Source: Tahibacter soli (GTDB lineage Bacteria; Pseudomonadota; Gammaproteobacteria; Xanthomonadales; Rhodanobacteraceae). From it: a stretch of 64,000 bases of DNA. Location: the NCBI RefSeq assembly GCF_025717065.2, contig NZ_JAOVZO020000023.1, forward strand, positions 1-64,000, given 5' to 3'. A program made the position numbers and the translations under genes. Shown piece after piece: positions 11,001-17,882 of the stretch (position 1 is the first letter of the stretch; each line of letters opens with the position of its first letter). The notes below the pieces were generated by a model that saw nothing but the letters and a program-made list of their open reading frames with translations, did not search any database and was not told the origin of the DNA.

Positions 11001-11559
11001 GTATCTCGACGCGCAGCTGACCGACCTTACGACCGCGCTCGAAACGCTCGAAGGCGCGATCAAGAAGATCGACCGCGAAACGCGCCAGCGCTTCAAGGAA
11101 ACGTTCGACAAGGTCAACGCGGGCCTGCAGGAACTGTTTCCGCGCCTGTTCGGCGGCGGCCACGCCTACCTCGAACTCACCGGCGAAGACCTGCTCGACA
11201 CCGGCGTGTCGATCATGGCGCGCCCGCCGGGCAAGCGCGTCGTCTCGATTTCGCTGTTGTCCGGCGGCGAGAAGGCGCTGACCGCGGTCGCGCTCGTGTT
11301 CTCGATCTTCCGTCTGAACCCGGCGCCGTTCTGCCTGCTCGACGAAGTCGACGCGCCGCTCGACGAGGCGAACGTGGGACGCTTCTCGAACATGGTCAAC
11401 GAAATGTCCGAGCGCGTGCAGTTCTTGTTCGTCACGCACAACAAGACGACTATGGAAGCGTCGCACCAGCTGTGCGGCGTGACGATGCGCGAGCCGGGCG
11501 TGTCGCGTCTGGTACAAGTGGACCTGGCAGAGGCCGCCAAACTGGTCGGCGCGGCCTGA
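8059..11559 (+). CDS. smc: Chromosome segregation ATPase SMC
   Basis: 1166 residues, the usual SMC length. The N-terminal head carries Walker A GPNGCGKS (31-38), then a long coiled coil follows (about 165-510). The hinge is at about 515-640 (block starting 'GSARRLGESLDVDAGFE'), then the return coil, and the C-terminal head carries the ABC signature LSGGEKALTAVAL (about 1066) and Walker B CLLDEVDAPLDEAN (about 1092). SMC dimers with ScpAB compact and segregate the chromosome. ATG 8059 (MRLTTIKLAGFKSF) is the conserved start, and the six-codon extension from GTG 8041 is unlikely. zipA follows after 14 bases. Confidence 0.97.
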   Translation: MRLTTIKLAGFKSFVDPTTLQLPTNMTGIVGPNGCGKSNIIDAIRWVMGESAASRLRGDSLTDVIFSGSSSRKPVSQASVELIFDNSDGTIVGEYAKFNEISVKRVVTRDGNSQYLLNGGRCRRRDITDLFLGTGLGARSYSIIEQGMISQVVESDPEALRHHLEEAAGISKYKERRKETESRIKSTRENLDRVRDVRDEVDKQLEHLNRQAKAAARWQELKAEQKQKEAELRALNYRAIASEVEGHSGALRQAEVEIERFLADQRQIEAQLEASRERHHAASEHLGAVQGEVYKVGADIARVEQQISHNRELRERLDKSREETERAYRELAEHIAADNEQIETLRGALADGEPKLEALRDVDETTGEALRLAEAQLAEWQTAWDAYSKSSSESMQAAEVERTRLDYLDRQCLDVSRRLEALEAEKKAADLVALTAAADTLGDEQDTQRERVETLTGLLDERKTGYERVLETERQTQARLNDTRQQLQSLRGRLSSLEALQHAALGQEKGAASAWLDAAGLGSARRLGESLDVDAGFETATETVLSGLLEGVLVDAPAAYANELADLREADMVLIAQAYGGDAVPGTLAAHARGPAAVVGLLAQIRIAESLDDARRIAQTLAPHESVVTRGGEWFGAGYVRVLRRGGAQAGVLAREREIHAVQAQVESLDERAHELAAQLDELKSTKVESERERDDAQRELYMAHRRLAEIAGQMQSHRGKVETATARLEKVEGEIGQLAAKLDEDEAQAKEARGRLDAAIGSLGDLEQRRQELDGQRRKTLEAREEARMNAREARDTAHQLALSLESKRSSIASLEQALGRMHAQLAQLDSRRAEIASQLVADEDPLTELDGERQTYLNQRLLVDKQLVEARRALEDCDAEFRRLEQERHRVEHVLNQRREALSEQRLSEHSLKLRAQNLAEAIVEAGLELDAVLATLPERADAAEWQQHLTELEGKIRRLEPVNLAAIQEYEEQSQRKTYLDAQLTDLTTALETLEGAIKKIDRETRQRFKETFDKVNAGLQELFPRLFGGGHAYLELTGEDLLDTGVSIMARPPGKRVVSISLLSGGEKALTAVALVFSIFRLNPAPFCLLDEVDAPLDEANVGRFSNMVNEMSERVQFLFVTHNKTTMEASHQLCGVTMREPGVSRLVQVDLAEAAKLVGAA

Positions 11560-11573
11560 CACGGAGGCGTTCG

Positions 11574-12344
11574 ATGGAACAGCAGGCGATCAGCCCGAAC
11601 GAATTGCGCGTGATCATCGCGGTGATCGGCGCGCTGGTTCTCGCGGCGATCTATTTTCTCGGCATGCCGCGCCGCCCGCAGGGCAAGCGCGTCGGCGCCA
11701 AGCCGGCCGGCGGCGGACGCCGCGAGCCGACGCTCGGCGACGAAAAAGACGACGACCTGCCGTCGATGCGCGCGACCGACGACGACGCGCCGCGCGACGC
11801 GGGTTTCGACGACGCGTTCAGCGCGCACGGCGACGTCGAGACGGGCGACATGTTCGCGCAGGCGCCGCGCTCCGCGGTCGGCCAGCGGCCCGACCTGCCG
11901 GTCGAACGCATCGTGACGCTGTTCGTCGCGGCGCGCGGCGACGCGGAAATTCGCGGCAGCGATCTCGTCGTCGCCGCGGAAAAATGCGGGCTGGAATTCG
12001 GCGACATGGGCATTTTTCACCGCATGGTCGACGGCAAGTCGGACCAGGGCCCGATCTTCAGCGCCGCGAACATGGTCAAGCCCGGCCATTTCGACATGAG
12101 CCGCATCGACCAGCTGTCGACGCCGGGCCTGTCGTTCTTCATGGCGCTGCCGGGGCCGCTGTCGGCGCTCGACGCGTGGGACACGATGCTGCCGACCGCG
12201 CAGCGCCTCGCCGAACTGCTCGATGCGATCGTGCTCGACGAAGAGCGCAACGCGCTCGGCCGCCAGCGCATCGCGCACATCCGCGACGAACTGCGCGCAT
12301 GGGACAGGAAGCGCGAAGGCGTGACGTTCAAACCCGGCTGGTGA
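11574..12344 (+). CDS. zipA: Cell division protein ZipA
   Basis: 256 residues: a short periplasmic start, one membrane helix (about 12-30), a charged, disordered linker rich in Arg/Pro then Asp (33-105), and the C-terminal ZipA globular domain (about 115-250, 'RIVTLFVAARGDAEIRGSDLV...GLSFFMALPGPLSALDAWDTML'). ZipA tethers FtsZ to the inner membrane. The order smc-zipA matches Pseudomonas and Xanthomonas, where ligA usually comes next; here the following gene is on the other strand and unrelated, so ligA has moved or the operon has been broken. Confidence 0.93.
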   Translation: MEQQAISPNELRVIIAVIGALVLAAIYFLGMPRRPQGKRVGAKPAGGGRREPTLGDEKDDDLPSMRATDDDAPRDAGFDDAFSAHGDVETGDMFAQAPRSAVGQRPDLPVERIVTLFVAARGDAEIRGSDLVVAAEKCGLEFGDMGIFHRMVDGKSDQGPIFSAANMVKPGHFDMSRIDQLSTPGLSFFMALPGPLSALDAWDTMLPTAQRLAELLDAIVLDEERNALGRQRIAHIRDELRAWDRKREGVTFKPGW

Positions 12345-12390
12345 TCGCGACCCGGCCCGCGCCGCCGGATCGCCATCGATACTCAGAACA

Positions 12391-13125
12391 TCAAGGGCGC
12401 CGCGCCTTGTCGGTGCCGATGCGCTGTGACGGCGTCGTTACCAACTCCAGTACGACAACGTCGCTCTTGCGTGCCGGCATCTTCGCGTGCGAAGCGTTCG
12501 CGGTCACGGCGTCGGCGAGTTCCTTGCCGGCCGGCCGCGTCGCGAAATAGAACGGACGCGACGTATTGCCGGAGCCGGAAGCGCGAACGGTCACCAGGAT
12601 CTCTTCGCCGGGGTTGTAGACGTACGGCGTGTTGAAACCGATATAGGCGCCGAACGGATTGGGCGACGCGGGCGTCGCGTTCGCGTCGATCGGATAGGAC
12701 AGCGCCGGAATCGTCAGCGGCCCGCTGCGCACGAGCACGATCGGCGGCGCCTGGTTCTGCGCGAAACTCGTCGCGGTCGACGCGATTTCGGCGCCGGTCC
12801 GGATCGCGGCGCTCGCCCGGCTCAGCTCGATGTCGTACTGCGCGAGCGTGAGATCGCCCGCCGGCCACGCCGGCGCGTAGCCGTCGTTGCGCGGGTCGAT
12901 CGACGCGCGCAGGCGCAGTCCGTAGATCGTCTGCGGCGACGTGAAAACGGCCAGCTGCGTCGGATCGATATAGACCTGATACGTTTGCCCGGCGATCGAG
13001 ACGCCTGGCACGCCCGACGCGGTTTCGACGCCGGTCGGAATTTCGATGGCCTGGCCGTACGAACTGGCGACGGCCACGAGGAGAACGGCGGAGGCGCAGG
13101 CGACGACGATGGATTTCATGTTCAT
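12391..13125 (-). CDS. Secreted protein of unknown function
   Basis: 244 residues with a clear signal peptide (MNMKSIVVACASAVLLVAV, cleavage likely after 'SSYGQA'). The mature part has no cysteines and looks beta-rich ('GVSIAGQTYQVYIDPTQLAVF', 'PYVYNPGEEILVTVRASG', 'SRPFYFATRPAGKELADAV'). It was not matched to a known family. The ATG at 13125 precedes the signal and has a GGAAAA element upstream. It converges on zipA with only 46 bases between them. Confidence 0.75.
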   Translation of the reverse strand: MNMKSIVVACASAVLLVAVASSYGQAIEIPTGVETASGVPGVSIAGQTYQVYIDPTQLAVFTSPQTIYGLRLRASIDPRNDGYAPAWPAGDLTLAQYDIELSRASAAIRTGAEIASTATSFAQNQAPPIVLVRSGPLTIPALSYPIDANATPASPNPFGAYIGFNTPYVYNPGEEILVTVRASGSGNTSRPFYFATRPAGKELADAVTANASHAKMPARKSDVVVLELVTTPSQRIGTDKARRP

Positions 13126-13644
13126 GGTGACGGGTTTTCCGGTTGAGGCGCGACGCCGCGGTTTTCGTGCATGTCCTCTTGCGGGCACGACGGATCCTCG
13201 GAGCGCGAGCCGATACGTGAAAGGAATTGGGGGGGCGGCATGCGCCGGGTCGGCGCGGTCGGCCGCGACAAAGAGGGTTTCGATAATCCGATTATCGAGA
13301 GGGATTATCGGTTGTGGGCGATAGTCTGAGGCTGTACGTCTCCGGCGGTTTGGTGGGAAAAACTATACCGTCCGGATCTTCGCTAAGTGCGTGAAATTAC
13401 AGTGACTAACTGTCACATCGTTTGTAACTCTGTTAATCCCGTGGCGTATGTTCAACAAGACTTATGCGTATTGTCGTGCCGGAGCCGAGATTTTGAATGC
13501 GGTTGCGAATGCTCGGCGTTCGAGTGTCGGCGGATTTTCAATGCGGCGGCGCAGGCATTATCGAATAATCCGCGCGTTTGAGAATGACGGCGAATACGCT
13601 CGTCCGCCGGCGCGACGCGATGCGTGTCCGCGGGTGCTGTCGCC
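13126..13644. other. Non-coding interval with an operator-like palindrome
   Basis: About 520 bases without a credible gene, more AT-rich than the surroundings from 13330 to 13580. It holds the promoter of the secreted protein to the left and of the membrane protein to the right. Short ORFs here have no coding character. The only clear structure is the palindromic cluster at 13281-13310. Confidence 0.5.
13281..13310. promoter_or_regulatory. CGATAATC palindrome plus third half-site
   Basis: CGATAATCCGATTATCG (13281-13297) is a near-perfect 17-base palindrome and a further GATTATCG half-site follows at 13303-13310. It lies ~155 bases upstream of the minus-strand secreted-protein gene and ~335 upstream of the plus-strand membrane-protein gene. 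The layout suits a dimeric regulator. Which regulator is unknown. Confidence 0.4.
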
Positions 13645-14187
13645 ATGACGCGCGAGCCGCAGGCGCTGGCGATCGGCCGTTCCTGGCGCTGGCCGCTGTT
13701 CGTGTTCGCGCTCGTCGCGGCATGGACCGCGTACCTCGCGTACGTGTGCCTGGCGCTGCAATCGCTCGTCACGTGGCCGATCGCGGCACTGATGTTCCTG
13801 CCCTGGGGCGTGTTCTTCCTCGTGCAGGCGTGGCGCCGGTTGCGGGACGTCTTCGACCGCCGCGCGATCGTCAGGATCGACGACGACGGCATCGCCGACC
13901 TGCGACGCAGCGAAGCCGTCGTGCCGTGGGAGGACATCTCGCAGGTGCGCATCGCCCGCGCGCGCGGCGGCACCTGCCTGATGGTGCGGTTCCGCGACCG
14001 CAACGCCGCGCTGTCGCATGTCGACGCGCTCGGGCTGCCGGCCGGACTCGCCCGGCGCATCCTGAGTGCCGGCGACGAGTGGCCGGTGATGCTGACGTCG
14101 CTGAACTATCGGCACGCGACGGTGCTGCGGACGGCGAGGGCGTACATCGTGCGCGAGCGCTCCCGGGCGCGCGCCGCGGCGGCGTGA
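13645..14187 (+). CDS. STM3941-like small membrane protein
   Basis: 180 residues. Two hydrophobic helices near the N-terminus (about 16-36 and 42-62) are followed by a cytoplasmic PH-like part: 'DRRAIVRIDDDGIADLRRSEAVVPWEDISQVRIAR' is the typical pattern of the STM3941/YcxB-like family (R-x-x-x-x-I-x-x-x-G-I ... V-P-W-x-D-I). No biochemical role is established for the family. ATG 13645 is preferred over the GTG at 13624. It converges with the first of the three precursor-like peptides, 41 bases away. Confidence 0.65.
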   Translation: MTREPQALAIGRSWRWPLFVFALVAAWTAYLAYVCLALQSLVTWPIAALMFLPWGVFFLVQAWRRLRDVFDRRAIVRIDDDGIADLRRSEAVVPWEDISQVRIARARGGTCLMVRFRDRNAALSHVDALGLPAGLARRILSAGDEWPVMLTSLNYRHATVLRTARAYIVRERSRARAAAA

Positions 14188-14228
14188 CGAGGGCGCGCGC
14201 CGCCGGTCGCGACGGCGCGCGCGACCGC

Positions 14229-14426
14229 TCAGTTCGTCGGCAAGGTGCAGGTCGGCTGGTTCGTGACGCAGTAGAACGGCGGGTTGTCGCGCGTTTCGCA
14301 GCCGCCGCCGGCCGACGGCGGGCAACCGATCTGCGACAGCGTGTCGCGCGCGCCGCCGGCGACGGCCGCGGCTTCGATGCCGGTGAGTTCGCGCAGCGTT
14401 TGTTTCGACAGCGTGATCTTCTTCAT
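14229..14426 (-). CDS. Precursor-like peptide 1 (RiPP-type leader, Cys-containing core)
   Basis: 65 residues. The leader 'MKKITLSKQTLRELT' followed by 'EAAAVAGG' has the pattern of class I lanthipeptide-type leaders (K-x-x-L-x-K-x-T-L-R-x-L-T ... V-A-G-G), where cleavage after the double glycine would free a ~40-residue core. The core has four cysteines ('IGCPP', 'GGCET', 'FYCVT', 'PTCTL') and several Thr/Ser. The leader is shared with the next two peptides and each has an ACGGAGC ribosome-binding site. No modifying enzyme, protease or dedicated transporter is seen next to it, so product and processing are unknown; it could also be an unmodified secreted disulfide peptide. Confidence 0.7.
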   Translation of the reverse strand: MKKITLSKQTLRELTGIEAAAVAGGARDTLSQIGCPPSAGGGCETRDNPPFYCVTNQPTCTLPTN

Positions 14427-14564
14427 GAGCGCTCCGTTCTGGACAATGCGAAAGCGGACGGACGCCTCGGCGCCCGCCCGCCATAATGCACCGGACGGGA
14501 AAAGTTTCCTAAGCCGTTTGTGCAGAAATCGACAAAGAGCTTGGACCAGGGCGGGGCTTCCGGA

Positions 14565-14795
14565 CTACGGCCCGATCGCGCAGCCGGGCTGCTGCGTGAT
14601 GCACGCCGTAACCGGCCGCGTCAGGCAGCGGTCCGTCGGCAGCACGCATTGCGGGCCGGTGCCCGAGATCGGGCAGAAGTCGGGCTGGCGCGACAGCACC
14701 GGCGGCGGCGGATACAGGTCGCCGCCGCCGACGCCGGCGGTTTCCTGCGCGGTCAGTACGCGCATTGTCTCTTTGGACAAGGTGATCTTCTTCAT
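14565..14795 (-). CDS. Precursor-like peptide 2 (RiPP-type leader, Cys/Pro-rich core)
   Basis: 76 residues. The leader 'MKKITLSKETMRVLTAQE' and 'AGVGGG' align with peptide 1. The core begins 'DLYPPPPVL' and holds five cysteines; its end contains 'RPVTACITQQPGC', which is close to 'RPVTCITGWAPC' in peptide 3, so the cores share ancestry as well as the leaders. The ribosome-binding site ACGGAGC is five bases before the ATG. It is separated from peptide 1 by 138 bases and from peptide 3 by 159, enough for separate promoters. Confidence 0.72.
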   Translation of the reverse strand: MKKITLSKETMRVLTAQETAGVGGGDLYPPPPVLSRQPDFCPISGTGPQCVLPTDRCLTRPVTACITQQPGCAIGP

Positions 14796-14954
14796 ATTTG
14801 CTCCGTGTTCGAGGAGTTCCGGCGAGCGGCGGTTCGCGGCGCGAACGCCGGCTCGGCGGCATCGTGCCCCGGACGCAGAAGAAGTGCATTTGATTTTTAG
14901 TGCGCGGAGTGTACGAAAACCTTTAGTGAACCTGACGAGCCGGGGCGCGCGCCG

Positions 14955-15140
14955 TCAAGGCGGGCACGCGGTACCGCCGACGCTGACCGGGCACGGCGGC
15001 TGGTGGCTCGGCGGCGGCACGCACGGCGCCCAGCCCGTGATGCAGGTGACCGGCCGCGACGCGGTGCCGCCGGCGACGGCGTCCGTTTCGGCGGGCACGA
15101 GGACGCGCAAGGTCTCTTTCGACAACCGGATGTTCTTCAT
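14955..15140 (-). CDS. Precursor-like peptide 3 (RiPP-type leader, Cys/Pro-rich core)
   Basis: 61 residues from ATG 15140 (an in-frame upstream start at 15200 gives an unrelated extension). The leader 'MKNIRLSKETLRVLVPAE' and 'DAVAGG' match the other two. The core 'TASRPVTCITGWAPC...' has four cysteines and seven to eight prolines. The ribosome-binding site is ACGGAGC. It lies 100 bases after the outer-membrane efflux gene on the same strand and may be read through from it. Confidence 0.72.
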   Translation of the reverse strand: MKNIRLSKETLRVLVPAETDAVAGGTASRPVTCITGWAPCVPPPSHQPPCPVSVGGTACPP

Positions 15141-15240
15141 GGCCGCTCCGTGGATCGTGGGGGTATCGCCGGACGCCGCTGCGGCGGACCGGCGATACAA
15201 TGTACACGATCGTAAAAGTGCGGGGCGACCCGCGCGAGCC

Positions 15241-16680
15241 TCAGCGCGCGGCGACTTCCGGCGCCGCCGGCGCTTCCCAGCCGCCGCCGAGCGCGCGGAT
15301 CAGCGCGACGCTCGCGCGCAGCTGCCGCGTATCGAGATCGAGCGCCTCGCGCTGCGCCGTCAGCGCGACGGTCTGCGACTGCACGACTTCGAGATAGCTC
15401 ACGGCGCCTTCGCGATAGCGGCTCATCGCGAAATCGAGCGATTTCTGCGCCGACGCGACCGCCGAATCTTCGGCTTGCGCGGCTTCCTTGTAGTGGTACA
15501 GCAGCGCGAGATTGTCCTCGACCTGCACGAACGCGCCGAGCACGACGCCGCGGTAGGTCGCGCCGGCCTCGTCCAGCGCCGCGCGCGCCTGCGCGACCTG
15601 CGCCTTGCGCTTGCCGGCGTCGAACAGGTTCAGCAGCAGCGACGGGCCGATCGCCCAGGCCGCGTTCGGCGCCGCGAGCCAGCCGCCGGCCTGGTTGCTC
15701 TGGTAGCCGTAGTTCGCGCCGAGCGTGATCGACGGAAACCACGCGGCGCGCGCGACGCCGACGTTCGCGTTCGCCGCGGCCGCGCGCCGCTGCGCCGCGG
15801 CGATGTCGGGACGACGCTGCAGCAGCGTCGACGGCACGTCGGTCGGCACCGCCGGCAAGGCGATCTCGCCGTCGACCGGCGCGAGCGAGAATTCCGACGG
15901 CGACACGCCGACGAGCGCCGCGAGCGCGTGCTCGGCGACCGCGCGCTGCGCGCGGTTTTGCGCGGCCTGCGAGCGCGCCGTGTCGAGCTGCGTCTGCGCG
16001 CGGGCGACGTCGAGACCCGATGCGATGCCGGCGCCGCGGCGCTTGCTCGTCAGCGCGAGCGCCTTGTCGTACGCGGCGACCGTGTCGTCGAGGAGTTTCG
16101 CCTGGCGGTCGAGTCCGCGCAGCACGATGTAGCCGTCGGCGAGCTGCGCCTGCAGCGACAGCCGCGCCGATTCGAGGTCGGCCGCGGCGGCCTGCGTCGA
16201 ATAGTCGCCGGCCGACACGCTGTTGCGCACGCGGCCCCACAGGTCCAGCTCGTAGCTCGCAGAAAGTCCCAGATTGTACGATTCGAAAAAGCGCGGCGAC
16301 GCCGAACCGGTCGGCGGGCGCGTTTCCGACTGCCGTTCGCGCGACGCGTCGCCGGCGAGGCCCAGGCTCGGAAACAGGCCCGAACGCTGCTGGTCGCCGT
16401 AGGCTTTCGCCTGTTCGTAGCGCGCGAGCGCGGCGGCGAGGTCGGGGCTGCCGTCGATCAGCTGCCGCTGCAGGCGGTCGAGTTCGGCATCGCGGTACAG
16501 CGACCACCACGCGTCGCGCGGCAGACGGTCGGCCGGTTCGGCCGGCGTCCACGGCGCCTGTTCCTTGTAGGTGCCGGCGACCGGCACGTCGGGCAGCGCG
16601 AGCGGCGGCGCGAGCGAGCAGCCGGCGAGCGCCGCAACGAACGCGGCCACGGCTGCCGCACGCAATGCGACGTTGTTCAC
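15241..16680 (-). CDS. NodT-family outer membrane efflux lipoprotein
   Basis: 479 residues starting at GTG 16680 (GTGA overlap with the adaptor gene). The N-terminal signal ends in a lipobox ('VAALAGCSL'), as in OprM/NodT proteins. Two OEP repeats follow, with typical blocks 'AWWSLYRDAELDRLQ', 'ASYELDLWGRVRNSV' and 'VPSTLLQRRPDIAAAQRRAAAANANVGVARAAWFP'. It forms the trimeric TolC-like tunnel that completes the RND pump encoded just upstream. It is the last gene of the efflux operon. Confidence 0.92.
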   Translation of the reverse strand: MNNVALRAAAVAAFVAALAGCSLAPPLALPDVPVAGTYKEQAPWTPAEPADRLPRDAWWSLYRDAELDRLQRQLIDGSPDLAAALARYEQAKAYGDQQRSGLFPSLGLAGDASRERQSETRPPTGSASPRFFESYNLGLSASYELDLWGRVRNSVSAGDYSTQAAAADLESARLSLQAQLADGYIVLRGLDRQAKLLDDTVAAYDKALALTSKRRGAGIASGLDVARAQTQLDTARSQAAQNRAQRAVAEHALAALVGVSPSEFSLAPVDGEIALPAVPTDVPSTLLQRRPDIAAAQRRAAAANANVGVARAAWFPSITLGANYGYQSNQAGGWLAAPNAAWAIGPSLLLNLFDAGKRKAQVAQARAALDEAGATYRGVVLGAFVQVEDNLALLYHYKEAAQAEDSAVASAQKSLDFAMSRYREGAVSYLEVVQSQTVALTAQREALDLDTRQLRASVALIRALGGGWEAPAAPEVAAR

Positions 16681-17882
16681 TTGTTGGCCTCCGCGACGGC
16701 CGGCTTCTGCGGCGCGGCCTTGGGCGCCGCGGCCTCGACGATGTGCACGACGTCGCCCGCGGCGACGCCGTCGGGCGGCGTTTCGATGATGCGGTCGGCG
16801 GCGGCGAGGCCGGTCGCGACCTCGATCGTCTTGCCCATGTCGCGCGCGATCGTGATCGGCTTGAACACCACTTTCTTGTCGCCGTCGACCGTCGCGACGC
16901 GCAGGCCGCCCTGGTCGAAGATCAGCGCGCTCGCGGGAATGCGCAGCGCGTCGCCGTCGTGGGGCAGCGCGAAGCTGACGTTCGCATAGCCGCCCGGCAT
17001 CAGCTCGCCGTTGGGGTTGTCGACCGACAGCTGCACGAGCGTCGTGCCGGTGGCCGCGTTGACGGCCTGCGAGAACGCTTCGACCTTCGCCTCGTAGCGC
17101 GTGCCGGCGCGTTCGGGCACGTCGATCGACGCGGTCGCGCCCGGACGGATGCTCGCGGCGTAGCTTTGCGGCAGGTTGACGTACACGCGCAGGCGCGACG
17201 TGTCGGAGACGACGAACAGTTCGGCGCCGGTACCGGCGCCGTTGATCAGCGCGCCGACGTCGGTTTCGCGCGCGGTGATCACGCCGTCGAACGGCGCGAC
17301 GATGCGCGTGAAATTTTCCGTCGCCTGCAGGCGCTCGACGTTCGCGCGCGCGGCCTTGGCGAGCGCGCGCTTGGCGTCGAGATCGCCGTTCTTCTCGTCG
17401 ACTTCCTGCTGCGACACCGAATCGCTGCCGAGCATCGACTGCCAGCGTTTGGCCGTCGTCGCGGCGAGCGCGGCGTTCGCTTCGGCGCTCGCGAGATCGG
17501 CCTTGGCCTGCAGCAGCTGCTGTTCGACGTCCGGCGCTTCGATTTCGGCGAGCAGCTGGCCGGCTTTCACCGGCGTACCGATATCCACTTTCCACGATTT
17601 GAGATAACCGGACACGCGCGCGTGGATCGGCGCGCGCGCATAGGCTTCGATGCGGCCGGGCAGGGCGAGCGTCGAGGCGTCGCCGCCCGATACCGGCGCG
17701 ACCACGCTGACGCTCGGCACGGCCTGCGCGTCGGTCCATTCCTTCAGGCGCGCGTTGCCGCTCGCGCGCGACGAGACGCCGGCGAAGACCACGAGCGCGG
17801 CGACGACGGCGGCCGCGATGCCGGTGACCTTGAGGCCGCGGTGCGATGCGGCGGAGGCGGTGACGGTGCTATCAGGCGACAT
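16677..17882 (-). CDS. RND efflux periplasmic adaptor subunit
   Basis: 401 residues from ATG 17882, which has a GGAG site; the ORF extends nine codons further up. One N-terminal membrane helix is at about 18-38. The HlyD/AcrA-type layout follows: lipoyl half-motifs 'HARVSGYLKSWKVDIGTPV' and 'RIVAPFDGVITARETDVG' flank an alpha-hairpin (about 105-175), then beta-barrel ('LRVYVNLPQSYAASIRPG') and membrane-proximal domains. It bridges the inner-membrane RND pump and the outer-membrane channel. It overlaps the pump gene by 11 bases and the channel gene by 4. Confidence 0.93.
   Translation of the reverse strand: MSPDSTVTASAASHRGLKVTGIAAAVVAALVVFAGVSSRASGNARLKEWTDAQAVPSVSVVAPVSGGDASTLALPGRIEAYARAPIHARVSGYLKSWKVDIGTPVKAGQLLAEIEAPDVEQQLLQAKADLASAEANAALAATTAKRWQSMLGSDSVSQQEVDEKNGDLDAKRALAKAARANVERLQATENFTRIVAPFDGVITARETDVGALINGAGTGAELFVVSDTSRLRVYVNLPQSYAASIRPGATASIDVPERAGTRYEAKVEAFSQAVNAATGTTLVQLSVDNPNGELMPGGYANVSFALPHDGDALRIPASALIFDQGGLRVATVDGDKKVVFKPITIARDMGKTIEVATGLAAADRIIETPPDGVAAGDVVHIVEAAAPKAAPQKPAVAEANK

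Noticed and set aside
7570-11562. 1330-codon ORF on the minus strand opposite smc
   Set aside because: Exact antisense of smc; low-complexity Arg/Ala/Leu composition from GC-rich codons, no family features.
13387-13648. Two short ORFs upstream of the STM3941-like gene
   Set aside because: Overlapping frames, no ribosome-binding site, no family features.
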